64,000 nt of DNA from Rutidosis leptorrhynchoides (taxonomy: Eukaryota > Streptophyta > Magnoliopsida > Asterales > Asteraceae): positions 354,487,001 through 354,551,000 of the forward strand of contig NC_092333.1 in NCBI RefSeq assembly GCF_046630445.1, written 5' to 3'. Under the pieces are notes generated by a model. It worked only from the letters and a program-made list of their open reading frames with translations. It was not told where the DNA came from and ran no database searches. Position numbers and translations under genes: made by a program. The first letter of the stretch is position 1; each line of letters opens with the position of its first letter. Below are positions 12,914-25,075 of this stretch, piece by piece.

Positions 12914-14206
12914 TTAGAAACTAGCGTCAGAGTATCCTTTGACGCTCAGCTCGTCATTCCCACCATAGACCAAGAACATCTCTTTAGTCCTCCTAAGATA
13001 CTTTAGAATGTTCTTGACTGCTATCCAATGAGCTTCACCAAGATTGGCCTGAGAACGACTAGTCATGCTTAGTGCATACGACACGTCAGGCCTAGTGCAT
13101 ATCATCGCATACATGATCGATCCTATAGCTGAAGCATATGGAGTCCGACTCATGGTAGCTGACTCCAAGTCAGAATTAGGACTTTGAGACTTGCTCAATA
13201 TCATTCCAGGGTTCATAGGAATGCACCCTTTCTTGGAGTTATGCATACCGAATTTCTTCAGTATCTTATCTATATATGCACTTTGGTTTAGCCCCATTAA
13301 TCTACTTGACCTATCTCGATAGATCTTTATTCCCAAAATATATGATGCATCTCCTATGTCTTTCATGGAGAAACATTTCTCTATCCAAGCTTTGACATCT
13401 TTCAATGTTGGGATATCATTTCCCATGAGTAATATGTCATCAACATATAGTAAAAGGAAGACTACAACACTCCCACTAGACCTAACATAGACACATGGCT
13501 CATCTTCACCTCTAATAAAACCAAATTCTTTGATTTTCTCATTAAAGCAAAGATTCCAGCTACGAGAAGCTTGTTTAAGTCCATAAATGGACTTTTGAAG
13601 CTTGCACACACTATTAGGATACTTAGGATGTACATAACCCTCAGGTTGTGTCATAAACACATCCTCTGTTAGTTTACCATTAAGGAAAGCTGTTTTTACA
13701 TCCATTTGCCATATCTCATAGTCATAAAATGCAGCTATGGCAAGAAGTTTTCTAATGGATTTCAACATAGCTACTGGTAAAAAAGTTTCATCATAGTCTA
13801 CACCATATTGTTGCGTGTAACCCTTAGCCACCAGTCTGGCTTTGAATGTGTGTACATTTCCATCCATATCGGTCTTCTTCTTGAAGACCCACTTACACCC
13901 AATGGTTTTAGTACCTGGTATATGATTAATCAAGGTCCAGACTTGATTATCATGCATGGATTGGATCTCGTTGTCCATAGCCTCCTTCCATTTGACAGAC
14001 TCGGGGCCTGTCATTGCTTCCTGATAGGTGTAAATTATATTTCTTTGGTGTTCAACGCACTCTATCAGATCTACGTATGGGTGGTGGCTGTAGGCCAGTT
14101 TCTCTTTTAACTGCAGGCTCGTCGACCTCTTGAGGAAAATCGGTTCCAATATCGGTTTCCATGTCGGTTGATTCTTGAATTTCTTCAAGGTCAATTTTGC
14201 TCCCAC
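12914..14206 (-). pseudogene. Copia reverse transcriptase region
   Basis: A long open stretch carries WVFKKKTDMDGNVHTFKARL, LVAKGYTQ, QMDVKTAFLNG, YGLKQASRSW and LLLYVDDILLMGND. YVDD is the catalytic motif of copia reverse transcriptases, and SIMYAMICTRPDVSYAL marks the link to RNase H. The N-terminal part covers the integrase-RT connector. The protein would copy element RNA into DNA inside a virus-like particle. This is the best preserved block of the element. Confidence 0.9.
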
Positions 14207-15050
14207 TGGTTCCTTTTAATATGAGATCCTTTTCAAGGAAGACTCCCCTTCTGGACACAAAGACTTTGTTCTCAGTAGGGTTGTAAAACAAATATCTAAA
14301 AGAATCAGTCGGGTAACCAACAAATAAACACTTTTCGGATCTGGGTTCAAGTTTATCTTGAGCTTCACGACGAACGTAAGCCTCACAACCCCAGATTCTT
14401 AGATATGAGAGAGACACAATTTTACCATGCCATATCTCATAAGGTGTTTTAGAAACTTTCTTGGTTGGGATGAGGTTAAGGATCCTTGCGGCAGTTTGTA
14501 GGGCATAGCCCCAAAAATTGATTGGAAGCTTTGTGCGGCTCATCATGGATCGAACCATATCAAGTAATGTTCGATTCCTCCTTTCAGCCACACCATTATG
14601 TTGTGGTGTTCTAGGATGGGCTAATTGTGAGATTATCCCACAACCCCGTAGATGATCACGAAATTCATCATTAAGATATTCACCACCTCTATCAGATCGG
14701 AGAATCTTGATTCTTTTGTTCAGTTGATTTTCTACTTCATTTTGGTATGCCTTGAACACTCCCAAAGTTTCAGACTTTTGTTTAATTAAATAAACGTAAC
14801 CATATCTACTGAAGTCATCAGTAAATGTAACGAAGTATCGTTCATTGTGTCTAGTAGGCGATCTGAACGGACTGCACACATTAGTGTGTACCAATCCCAA
14901 CAGATTCTTAGCCCGTTCACAGTTTCCTGTGAAAGGTGCCTTTGTCATTTTTCATGATAAGCAAGATTCACATTCATCATACGATATTATATCAAATGAT
15001 TCTAGAATTCCATCTGACTGGAGTTTGGCTATGCGTTTCTTGTTTATATG
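14052..15050 (-). pseudogene. Copia integrase region
   Basis: Motifs FTDDFSRYGYVYL, SDRGGEYLNDEF and PQHNGVAERRNRTL supply the D, D and E positions of the retroviral-type integrase core. The AYVRREAQDKLEPRSEKCLF and GYPTDSFRYLFYNP blocks of the copia C-terminal region follow. It overlaps the start of the reverse-transcriptase stretch in another frame. The first part of the zinc-binding N-terminus is poorly visible. Confidence 0.88.
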
Positions 15051-15052
15051 GC

Positions 15053-15892
15053 CTAAACAACAATGACATAGATACGTTTTATCCAAAACATCTTGGATGA
15101 ATCAACATTATAGATTGAACTATCATTTAGCTTTGTTGTGGTTTCTAAGATGCCTTTACAAGGACTAGCCTTGAAATAAAACATCCCATTTTTGTAAACA
15201 AGTATTGATCCATTATCAAAACTAAAAACAAAACCATCATTAAATAAAGCATCAAAAGATATAATATTTCTTGCCATTTCGGCACTATAGCAAATATTAG
15301 ATAAAATAATACATAGACCAGTATCAAAAGAAAGCTTGTATTCTCCAATCATGTTAACAGAGGCAATGTTCTTATTCCCCATGATTAGATTGAGCTCTCC
15401 GGTCTTTAGCTTCCTACTTCTTGTGAGTCCCTGCACATTTGTACAAACGTGAGTACCACATCCTGTGTCCAATACCCAGGAATTAGAAATAGTAGTATTG
15501 TTTAGTTCAATCATGAACAAACCTGAAGGTACAACGACACCCTTAGCCCGTAGTTCATTAAGTTCCTTCAAGTACTTACTACAATTGCGCCTCCAATGTC
15601 CTTTATCCCCACAATGGAAGCATATTGCTTCTTCAGAAGACTTGGTTTGCGGGATCTTTAAAGTAGAAGAGTTAGCAATGCCCTTAGGTTTAGGTTTGAA
15701 GTTGGACGTGCCAACCTTACCCTTGCCCTTGTTCTTGCCCTTTGCTTTGTTTTTCTTCTTCTTGATCCCACTTTCACGAATGGCTAGAACGGTAGTTGCG
15801 GGTTTAGCTTTGGCCATGTTAGCCTCAGCAGTTTTCAACATGCCATGGAGCTCCGTGATTGTTTTCTCCATATTGTTCATATTATAGTTCAT
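15053..15892 (-). pseudogene. Copia nucleocapsid zinc knuckle and protease region
   Basis: A Lys-rich stretch (KKKKNKAKGKNKGKGKVG) precedes CFHCGDKGHWRRNC, a CCHC zinc knuckle, and then WVLDTGCGTHVC, the aspartic protease active site in the DTG form. This is the C-terminal gag to protease part of the polyprotein. Confidence 0.9.
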
Positions 15893-16438
15893 AATGAATC
15901 ATTCATATGCACTAGTCAGCGAGTTCAGGATAAAATCCGTTGCAAGCTCTTGACTTATGGAAAAACCAAGGCGCTCCAGTCGGTCTATGTACCCTTTCAT
16001 TTGTAGTACATGGACACTAACGCTACTTCCCGTTGCCATTTTACAAGATACGAGAGCTTTCACAGTGTCAAACCTTTCTTGTTTTGCTTGTTGTTGGAAC
16101 ATGTCTTTGAGTTGGTTAAGCATGTCATACGACCCTAAGCTCTCCATGCCCTTTTGGAGCTCCGGAAACATGGTCGCCAACATCAAGCATGCTACCTCAT
16201 TAGACTCGGAACGCCGTTTTTCAAACTCGTCCCTAGCCGCTTGAGTAGCTCTCGATCCGGGTTCTGCCGGTAAGGGTTCCTCAATCGCCCTGATATTTCC
16301 TTCCATCCTAAGAGCAATTCTTAGGTTGCGAAGCCAGTCCATGTAGTTCAAGCCCGTAAGCTTGTCCTTTTCGAGGAGCCCTTTAAGGCAGAAATTAGTG
16401 ATTGATGACGGAGTAGGATTTGTGTTTGTTGCATACAT
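15893..16438 (-). pseudogene. Copia gag N-terminal region
   Basis: The frame starts MYATNTNPTPSSITNFCLKG and continues with LTGLNYMDWLRNLRIALRME, the copia gag (UBN2-type) fold start. The blocks KDMFQQQAKQERFDTVKAL and MKGYIDRLERLG also fit. It lies right after the long leader and before the zinc knuckle. Confidence 0.88.
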
Positions 16439-18319
16439 CTATCATATTTTTAAAGTAAGTTGTATTAGTTAGTTTGATATGTTTAATCCTTGTTAAGATA
16501 ATTACCCAAGTGTGTTCAATATTCAAACAATTATAATTAACAAGGCTAAGATCCATATTTCACTTATGGTAACGACGGGTTTACCGCGAATCGCCAATCA
16601 TAAGCTATTTAGTTAGGTAACTATATTACCAATTTTATCCATTATGAAATTCTTAGGTTCTGCGGGATTTAGTAATAATTAATTATTTCACTTGGCATGT
16701 TTAATCCCTTCTACGCTAATCCTTCCTCGTGGCGGGTTTGCCTCGAACCACAATTTCAGATTGTAAACCGTCCGTGATAGATACACGTGAAATCCGGCCC
16801 AAGACTCTCGGGTATCGCGAAATTCACCTCACCCTTCCCAACACCCAACTAAAGTCCGGCCCAAGACTCTCGGGTATCGCGAACTCTAACAGGTAGAAGG
16901 TTCAGATGTGTGTACTACTCATGGGTAGCGTAAAGTTTACATTAAAAACGGGGTTTTGTTTTCTTTTAGCAAAAGTAGTTTATTCCATTTTAAAACATTT
17001 GCTAATTATGTATTGCGTGTTGCGTTTGTTAAACTAATTTTAACCAAACCATTTTAAGTGATTATTGTATTTTGTTTCTATACTAATTTTCTAGCTAGCA
17101 TGGCATAGACAAATAAGAACACAATAATAATCATGACACGCAATTATCGGTAGTATGCCTCGAGTCCTATGCGTTTTTTCGGTGAGCCAACACACGGAAA
17201 AACATGGTCAACTAGGGACATAACCTTGTGTGAGAATTGGCTCCCACTAAAACCGCCATCTCCATTATATGCTCGGATGGGCCGCCTTGTGAACATCGTC
17301 TTCTTGATTCCAATCTTGGTTGCATTATCTTACAAAATAACTATTCTATTTTCTATACTATTACAAATACAATATAAATAGAAAGACGACATGCAAGTCG
17401 TTTAATAAATTATTACATTTATCCCGAATAAATAATAAACACGACATGCAAGCCGTTTAATAAATTATTACATTCATCCCGAATAAATAATAAATTAACT
17501 CATACAACTAAACATCCACACAAGGGTCTTATTGAGGCAAATACTGCCGATTTCATACAACAATCACATACATAACAAATGGAGTGTCAAATATCCATTT
17601 TCATGAAACATATTTCGATAAGGATTGATTTAAACAACACTTAATGGCACATAACAAATATCAATCCTTGTTTACATAACTTATGTATGTAAACCCACTT
17701 CATATTTTGTAAGTATGGTTTTCATGTCAAAACCATCCAAACAAACATATTATGTGAATTAAAACATGTTGGAGATTTATCCACTTTAACAAAGCATAAA
17801 GTTTAAAATTAACAATTTTAATTTTCTCATTTCATGTAAAACATGAATATAATTTATATACTTTATTTTTCCAAACTTTGAATCACTTTTAGTCAACATT
17901 CAAGTTACCTTATCAAATTTTCGGATTTTGGCAGATTCATGCATGCAACTTCAGATGGTCATATCTTACTCATTTCTAGTCCGTTTTCGATGAATTTTTT
18001 TTTCAAATTTAAGTTCTTTCAGTTATCTTTCAAATGCATTGGTCTCATACAATAATATTGAGTTTAAAGCCCCGAAACCGTCCATCAAAGACGGACTGTC
18101 CAAGCTGAAAAAAATTTCTTAAATGAAAAAAATGAGTTTAACCCATTTTACATTTTGCCAAAATTCAAGATTCAAATTAGTATTTAGGAAACATAAAACA
18201 TAAATCATGATACTTATTTTGCATATTTGTTATGCATAATCATCTCCAAGAATCGTGCACAACACACTCATCAAAACCGATTATCATAGAGTACTTGTAC
18301 AAGATGGCTCGGATACCAC
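16439..18319 (-). other. Copia 5' leader and primer-binding site
   Basis: A non-coding leader of about 1.9 kb lies between the 5' LTR and gag. It holds tandem phrases such as CCCAAGACTCTCGGGTATCG (about 16799 and 16860) and a repeated block around AATAAATTATTACATT (about 17403 and 17458). The primer-binding site lies at 18305-18319 on the minus strand. The same leader is present in the short derivative at 57193-59428. Confidence 0.8.
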
Positions 18320-19159
18320 TGTTGGAGTATGATACAAATTCAAAGCGAGCGGAAGCATTTTTAAAACTTTACAAAATCATACTCTTCCACGGATCATTGT
18401 ACAAAACTTTAGCAAACAAAATAAATTAACGAAACCGAACAAGAGAAGATTAGAATACAACCTTTGTAGCCTTTTGAAGATCGAATTTGAAAACTCAAAG
18501 AAGAGTTCCTCTAAACGGTAGACACCCAAAGTTCCAACCTTGTTTCGATCTATACCTTCTACTTAACGGATCTTTTCTTCTTCCTTATTTCCACCAAAAA
18601 CGGAACCCAATTATAGATTTCAAGTATTTTGGTTACTTGAAAATGAGAAAGAAAAAAATAGCATTTTTGTATGTGTGTTTTGTATCTTTTTCAGTACTTT
18701 TCCAATACCAAGACTTGGTATTATATATTACATAATTGATACAATTAATACATCTAGTACAAATGTAATAAATAAAGATTTGGAAAGATTTGCAAAATCA
18801 AATCTTTATATAAAATAAGATTTACAAAATCAAATCATATTTTATAAATCAAATCAAATCTTATATCTTATATAAAATAAGATTTGCAAAATCTAATCAA
18901 ATCTCTACATATTTAGATTTGTAAGTATATGTATATACATAAAAAAAACTTACTTAATTTATTAAACCATTAACTAATGATTAATAAATTAATTTCCGAT
19001 TAGAAGGTATATCAAACAATTTTACGATTGGCCTTTGTGTGTGACCGAATAGGATAAATGGACTTTTATTATTTAATGTCATGGGCATATCTTCGAAATA
19101 TATGTACCACGGTCAAACCACGGTCGAACTGTAGCCAACCCGTGAACATATTTCCAACA
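18320..19159 (-). repeat. 5' LTR of the 8.4-kb copia element
   Basis: 840 bp, the same length as its partner. The closely matching copy at 58590-59428 belongs to the short derivative. Confidence 0.95.
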
Positions 19160-19164
19160 CATGT

Positions 19165-19228
19165 GACATGTACTTTTTCTTAAACTGCGTGTTTTTGTTC
19201 GAGGACAATAGATTTAGGACGGAGAGAG
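19165..19228. mobile_element. Right end of the split Stowaway-like MITE
   Basis: It ends GGACAATAGATTTAGGACGG then AGAGAG, followed by TA at 19229-19230. This is the inverted partner of the left end at 10177, and it resumes right after the CATGT duplication of the copia insertion. Confidence 0.7.
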
Positions 19229-19230
19229 TA

Positions 19231-19740
19231 ATAAAAATAAAAGTTTGGGGTTAAAGTTATGAGGGAGTTGTCTGGCCTTTAGAGGACTTCCTCTATTAGC
19301 TTTGATAGTGGTATAAGTAATTCACTCAAACTGATTTCATTTATGGATACTTGGAGGGTAAGAAAACTATTTCTTTTATTTGGATTAAAGGCTTAACCGC
19401 CTGACCCACTCCGAATAGAAAGATTGAGGGGTCCAGACGGCGGATACTTTCATTGAATATGAGACTAAGACTACGACTAGAATGGAATTGCTCCGTTAAT
19501 AGATTCAGTTTCGCATCCGCCCATTTAATAGATTTCTTCGTGCCTTGGTTTTGATAAAATTAGTTTACCTTTCAATAACAAATATAGAAAAACGTTAAAG
19601 AATGAAATTTATATATGTTGGCATTATATGGGAAATTTAAACTCTAAAATACGCATTAAAAGCTTAGACAACAACGAAATAAGCCAAAATTGGTTTTAAC
19701 TGCATACAGTGTATTTTAGGTTTCAGCAGTTTAGTACTTT
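19231..19740. other. Intergenic, no gene seen
   Basis: About 500 bp between the MITE and the stop codon of the DUF506 gene. It should contain the 3' UTR of that minus-strand gene. No canonical AATAAA signal stands out and no other feature is supported. Confidence 0.5.
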
Positions 19741-21336
19741 CTACAAAACTTTAACGGCATGAGAGCATAAGTAAGACATATTCGGCAAGCCGTCCAAAAG
19801 ATCAATAGTTAACATTGAAGCTCCGGTTTTAGTCGTTCGACTCGAATAACCGTCAACTACCAATGGCTTGATCAGTGTCGTGGTTGTGATCGTGGTTCGC
19901 TCTTTTACATTAAGCCATTTTGCTTGCATGTATCCTTGCTTTCTCCATGGTCCCAAATGCATTTTCTTTTCCGTCATAGAGTTTTTCGCCGAATTGCTCA
20001 ATATTTTGATCACATTTTGTAATCGATCAAATTTTCCCACAAATACATTAGGAAGTTTGTATACTAGACTATTGTATTCCTCGCTTCCTTTCTTCATTTC
20101 AAATTGGCCAAGAAATTCTAGCTCGATTATAACCTTAATCTCGCCTTTTTTACGATTAGAGTCATCATTGATCACGTCCACAAACGTGTGTTCTCCTGAA
20201 TCACAAAAATATTAAAATGTCAATTCGGTAAAGAAAATAATATACACCTAAAAATAACAAAATATCTAAATGGAACTTTGTTAGAAAGAATTTATTTTTG
20301 AAAGTGATTGATTTTGTCTTGTTGTAAATTAAAAACGTGTCGAAATTAAAGAAAAGTGTATTTGTGGTTAGTATTTGCACGATAATGAAATCACAAAATG
20401 CAATTACCTGATGGAATATCTAATGAACTCTTCCATTTGGACTTGCAAATAGCTGAATTGTAACCTGAAATTCGTAGACGATTACAAATTCCGCTCATCT
20501 TGCAATTACGACAACCACCGGAAACTGGTCTCAAGCATGAACATACATTCTCAGCAATCTCAAGTTCATCAAGTACTTCTTTGGTTATGTTTCGGATTTT
20601 TGCTTCTAAATTTGTTGTCCTAAATAACGTGGCCTTAAAAAAAAAATCAACAAAAATTCATAACTAAGGTAGAGCTTTATAAACATTGTTATTATTGTCT
20701 TAAACATTAAAAATAACAATAATAATATTTAATGATTGTTAAAACTCACGACAATCAATATTATGAACTTTTTTAATAGCGATGCACACGAGATGTTTGT
20801 TGATCGAACATACACTAGAACAAAAGTATAATCTAATACTTAAAAATCTAATACTTGCAGGAAGTTTAAGATTCAAATATTGTGATAGTTAGGAAAAAAG
20901 TTTGAGAACAGCCACGAATTACTTAGACCGCATACATCAGTGTAACAAGAGTTTGTATTAAAATTCTCTCTGTTAAGATCAATTTTAAATGTATAGAAAA
21001 TCGGTTATATATCAACACGAACAAGAGAAACCTTTTCACCTTTGGATTAAATTCTAATAAGCATACGACACTTACATGTAAAGTTTCGCGTTGATTCTCC
21101 CAATATTTGATTTTATCTTCAATAATTTCAGGGGTTTCGCTCTCTCCTTCATTTTCATCTTCGGTATTATATTGAATATTTTCAGACGATAACATAACAA
21201 CTTCTTCAAGAAACTCGAAAATGGAACTAGATAATTGAACAACGGGTTGATCATGTTGCTGATTTTCAGTGTTGTGATTATAATTTGGTGATAAAACATG
21301 GTGATTCATTGGAGTACGGGTACTGGCTCGACCCAT
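19741..21336 (-). CDS. DUF506 / PDDEXK_6 family protein, three exons, 313 aa
   Basis: Exons on the minus strand are 21336-21076, 20633-20408 and 20195-19741. All junctions are GT-AG and the sum is 942 bp, 314 codons with the stop. The start is the ATG in MGRASTRTP; a TTG two codons upstream is not needed. Conserved family blocks are IKYWENQRETLHATLFRTTN (77-96), GYNSAICKSKW (144-154), EHTFVDVI (164-171), IIELEFLGQFEM (185-196), LPNVFVG (210-216), PWRKQGYMQAKW (245-256). Cysteines at 118, 120, 128, 131 and 137 form a cluster which, from memory, marks one DUF506 subfamily. The family is plant-specific with a predicted PD-(D/E)XK nuclease-like fold; biochemical function is largely unknown. The N-terminus is Glu/Asp-rich around 59-75. 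This is the only gene in the window that looks intact, and it sits between two copia elements. Confidence 0.88.
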
Positions 21337-21405
21337 GACCAATTTCGGAACCTTTGGCGTGATCAGCCTTTTTTTTTTTGCAATGATATTAATCTATGAA
21401 AGTGT

Positions 21406-21415
21406 TTTTATATAG
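21406..21415 (-). promoter_or_regulatory. TATA box of the DUF506 gene
   Basis: On the minus strand CTATATAAAAAC lies about 70-80 bp upstream of the ATG at 21336, a normal plant spacing for a transcription start near 21380. The functional role is inferred from position. Confidence 0.55.
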
Positions 21416-21876
21416 CGTGACAAATTCCACATGTCATGTTGTTATTGGATGTGAGTAATCTGATGAGGGTCAAAGATGACAGGTTGGATCCACTAGTCAA
21501 GATACATGGAGTATTGTATTTGAGATATATGCTTCAAAGATTCGGATTTTTGTTCTTTAAAATAAGGAAAATGAAATCGGTGAACTACATTGAAGCTCAT
21601 TTTTATTTTTATTTTTTTACGAAAAACATAATAATATCAACAAATTAACAAATCTTACGATCAAAAAGTGAATCCACGCTAAGATCTCTTTGTTAAAAAT
21701 TTGGTTTCAGGTCCTAGGAGAGGCACTGATTTTTTGCACGTTGGGATCTCTTTCTGGTGGTTCGTGGAGGTTGATGGTTGTTGGTATTGATTGGTTCTCT
21801 GATTTTCGACAAATTAACAGGCCATGGTTCGTTTTCTGTCGAAAATCGTTTTAGGTGCATTCGGGTCTAAGGTTTT
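21416..21876. other. Upstream region of the DUF506 gene, no other gene seen
   Basis: About 460 bp between the TATA box and the next copia element. A 70-codon plus-strand frame (21436-21648) shows no recognisable domain. Confidence 0.5.
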
Positions 21877-22208
21877 TGTTAGAATGCAGTCAACAAAAGT
21901 CAAAATTACCGTATTTGGTAATTTTGACTCTAGGATCAGAGAAAGACTCTCTCATCATCTCCTGATTTGTAGAACTCACAAGTCAACATGTCAACAAAGG
22001 CATCCAACGGATCAAAACTGAATATTTCCTCATTTGTAAAAGGAGGTTCCAAAAGTTTAATTGGATCCATTCCTTTAGTAGAAATAGTTGTTAAAAGTTA
22101 GAGTGTATAAATTAACACCTTGTAATTGAAAAGAAAATAATTCAAGTTCTGTAAACATAAAAACTGATCAATACAACATTACACTTTGTTAATTATCTCA
22201 ATTCAACA
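21877..22208 (+). repeat. 5' LTR of the 5.1-kb copia element
   Basis: 332 bp, directly followed by TGGTATCAGAGC, which is complementary to the 3' end of initiator Met tRNA. Confidence 0.95.
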
Positions 22209-22220
22209 TGGTATCAGAGC
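22209..22220 (+). other. Primer-binding site (tRNA-iMet)
   Basis: TGGTATCAGAGC directly abuts the 5' LTR and is the standard copia primer-binding site. Confidence 0.9.
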
Positions 22221-22224
22221 TAAC

Positions 22225-23300
22225 GGTGTAGATCAAGGGATCAATACAACCGTTTTTTTAGCTTCAATCATCTACCATAATCAAAATCAAACTGCCATGT
22301 CAATAATTGACGGTAGCTCAATATTGAAGAAGCAAAAAATTAGCTTCTTGAATCAGATTGTAGTTACTAATCAAGCTGCCATGTCAGATAAAGACGGTAG
22401 CAGGGTAACTTACCTGGATGTTCTGTGTCAGACACATGCGTGTATCGAATCAAAAACAGTCACCACGAACCACCATCAACCACCACAGCCGCTAATTTGT
22501 GTTTACTGTGGTATGTTACATCACACAATAATCCAATGCTTTAAGCTAATTGGTTATCCCAAATGGTGGAACAAACAGAAACATGGTAGAGTGATAACGA
22601 CTGTAGCAGAAGCTGCCGGCGGCCACCATGAGGTTACCGACAACGGCATCTCCAGATTATCTCAGAAAGAGACAAGAGGTACTTCGAATTTCTTGTCTCA
22701 ATCATACAAAATGACCAAATGGGTGAGGATTAAATCCTCAAACCCTGATTTCATAAAATCCAGTCATAAAACGACGAAAAAGGGAAATTCTGAAGACTTT
22801 AACCCTAGTTCTTCGTCAACATCGACCAAAGAAACAAGGAAAAGTTCCTGTTTTCAATCGACCAAAAATGAAAACCAAAATTGAATGAAATCAGTCACCT
22901 AAACCGTTTTAGTTGTTTGCAAACAATTGAAGAAGAGGAATTAAACCTCAATCTTCGTTTGAAATCGCCCAAAATTGTTAAACAAAAAAGGGACACAGGT
23001 GAATCTCACGTGAAAAGAGATCGAGTTATCCCTAACCCTAATTTGGTGACTGATGACACCCAAAAGACGTTTCTTGAATTAAATAAAAGGGAAAGGGAAT
23101 GGGCCATGGGTCAAAGGAAAAGGGAGTCCTTTAAAAAGAATTCGTACCTCTCTAAATGGGCTTTCGGCCCAAACTGTTAGCAAAGGTCGGGCCAAAAATT
23201 CAAATAGTTGTGTTAAAAAGGCCCAAAAATCTTTTAACTTGGAAAATATACGTTTAAAGAATTATTGTGTAACCGGAAAAGCAAATCTTATTTCAAATAA
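22225..23300 (+). pseudogene. Copia gag region
   Basis: The gag part is recognisable by CVYCGMLHHTIIQCFKLIGY followed by PKWW, a variant CCHC knuckle of a copia gag subtype that ends in GYP.WW. The N-terminal part is short compared with intact copia gags. Basic, Ser-rich sequence follows. The block is broken. Confidence 0.75.
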
Positions 23301-23670
23301 CGTCAAAAGTAACGAATGAATTTTTGACTGTGGGTGCTACTCACACCATGACTTTTGAAAAATCGGATTTTTGTTCCGAATCAAAACCTCAAGTTAATAA
23401 AATTCAAACGGCCAATAGAGGTATTGTACAAGTAGAAGGGGTGGGAGAATTGAAATTACTCCAACTGTGAAATTGTCTAATTGTTTATATATTCCAACCC
23501 TGTCTCATAAACTTTTATCTGTTAGTCACGTTGCAAAAGAACTGAATTGTTCTGTTTGATTACACCCTACTTTCTGTATCCTTCAAGATATCAGGACTGG
23601 GGTGATTATTGGGCGTGGTACTGAACGGGGTGAGTTGTACTAGGTGGACGAAGTAACCCAATAAGGTACC
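23300..23670 (+). pseudogene. Copia protease remnant
   Basis: Conceptual translation near 23320-23360 gives an ...GATHTMTFEKSD-like phrase, a decayed form of the copia D(S/T)GAT.H protease active site. The later NCLYIPTLSHKLLSVSHVAK phrase is the conserved block that follows the protease in copia elements. Confidence 0.65.
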
Positions 23671-24487
23671 GTGATGCTTTCTCACGGAACACCTACGAGG
23701 GAAGCCTGGTTATGGCATAGGAGGTTGGGTCACCCATCTGTCGGATACTTACATGCTGTATTTCCTAGCCTCTTTCCATCTAATGTTACTTTAAATTGTG
23801 AAACTTGTATTTTGGCTAAAAGCGACAGGAGCACTTTCAAACCTAATAATACTAGAAAAGATGAACCTTTCGCATTAATCCATTCTGATGTATGGGGTCC
23901 TGCACCGGTCATTGGGGGAAAAATTTTCGATATTTTGTCTTATTTATCGATGACCATTCACACATGACCTGAATTTATTTTTAACACACAAATCGGAAGT
24001 ATTTGAAAAAATTTCCCACTTTTATAAAATGGTACAAACTCAATTTAACAAAAATATATAAATCTTAAGATCCGATAATGGGGATGAGTTTGTCAATACT
24101 TCAATGAAACAATTTTGGGAAGATAAATGAATTATTCACCAAACATCTTGTGCTCATACTCCCGAACAAAACGGAGTAACCGAACGAAAAAATCGAGTAC
24201 TTTTAGAAATGACAAGAGCTTTATTAATTGAATCCAAGGTTCCGAAAAGTTTTTGGCCCGAAGCTCTTGCTTCCGCTACCTATCTTATCAACCGTTTACC
24301 CACTAAAGTTTTGGGCACAAAAACTCCTAAAGATACTATGTGCCAATTCGATACCCTTCCGATGTCATTTAGCATTGAACCTCGAATATTTGGATGCTCA
24401 GTCTTTGTCCATATTCCAAAACATGAGCGTACCAAACTTGATCCATGTGCGGAAAAGTGTGTCATGGTTGGCTATGGAATAAACTAA
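23671..24487 (+). pseudogene. Copia integrase region
   Basis: GTPTREAWLWHRRLGHPSVG and CETCILAKSDRS form the HHCC zinc-binding N-terminus, and HSDVWGPAPV opens the catalytic core. LIESKVPKSFWPEALASATY and YLINRLPTKVLGTKTP close it. The core is recognisable but broken. Confidence 0.8.
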
Positions 24488-24704
24488 AAAGGATACCGGT
24501 GTTATAATCCAAAAAAAGGTCATGTTTTTACTACAATGAACTGTGACTTTGTCGAAACTGAATATTTTTATGATACACAACTCACGAGTGAGGAGGAGAA
24601 AACGGATAATGACATTCTCAGTTGGATAACCTGGATACCTAAACTTGGTAACATTCAAACACCAACACCTGATCCCGACAATATCCAAATATTAACACCA
24701 AATC

Positions 24705-24840
24705 CTAATCCTGAATCACCAAATCCTGATCCCGAATCACCAAACATTGAACCCGAATCACCAAACATTGAACCCGAATCACCAAATCCTGATCCCGAAT
24801 CACCAAATCATGATCCCGAATCACCAAACATTAAACCCAA
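24705..24840 (+). repeat. PDPESPN minisatellite in the integrase-RT linker
   Basis: A 21-bp unit (around AATCCTGATCCCGAATCACC) is repeated about six times in frame and encodes Asn-Pro-Asp-Pro-Glu-Ser-Pro variants (NPDPESPN, NIEPESPN, NHDPESPN). Such low-complexity linkers vary freely in copia Pol. Confidence 0.85.
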
Positions 24841-25075
24841 TGGAATCTCCTCAAGTAATGAACAAGGAGAACAAAACAATCCGACCACAGAAAGATATGT
24901 TCTACCACAAAGAGCCAATAGAGATGTACCACCAAAGAGATACTCTCCAGAAAAAGAAGCTTAAAAATCAAGATACCCAATCGCTAATATTGCACACGGG
25001 AACCTATCAAATGAAGAACATAAATTCTAATCTGCTTTATATTTTGAAGAAATCCCAACAAGTGTTGATCAAGCC

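Larger units (their letters stand above)
10785..19159 (-). mobile_element. Ty1/copia LTR retrotransposon, 8.4 kb
   Basis: Two 840-bp LTRs (10785-11624 and 18320-19159) start TGTTGG and end CCAACA. The target-site duplication is CATGT at 10780-10784 and 19160-19164. On the minus strand the right-hand LTR is the 5' LTR; next to it GTGGTATCCGAGCC is an initiator-Met-tRNA-like primer-binding site, and GTGCAAGTGGGAGTC beside the left LTR is the polypurine tract. Gag, protease, integrase, reverse transcriptase and RNase H follow in copia order. A leader of about 1.9 kb precedes gag. The LTRs differ at roughly a dozen sites by eye, so the insertion is fairly young. The coding part is broken at a handful of places. 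Confidence 0.95.

Noticed and set aside
12662-12917. Plus-strand frames opposite the copia RNase H
   Set aside because: Shadows of the minus-strand coding sequence.
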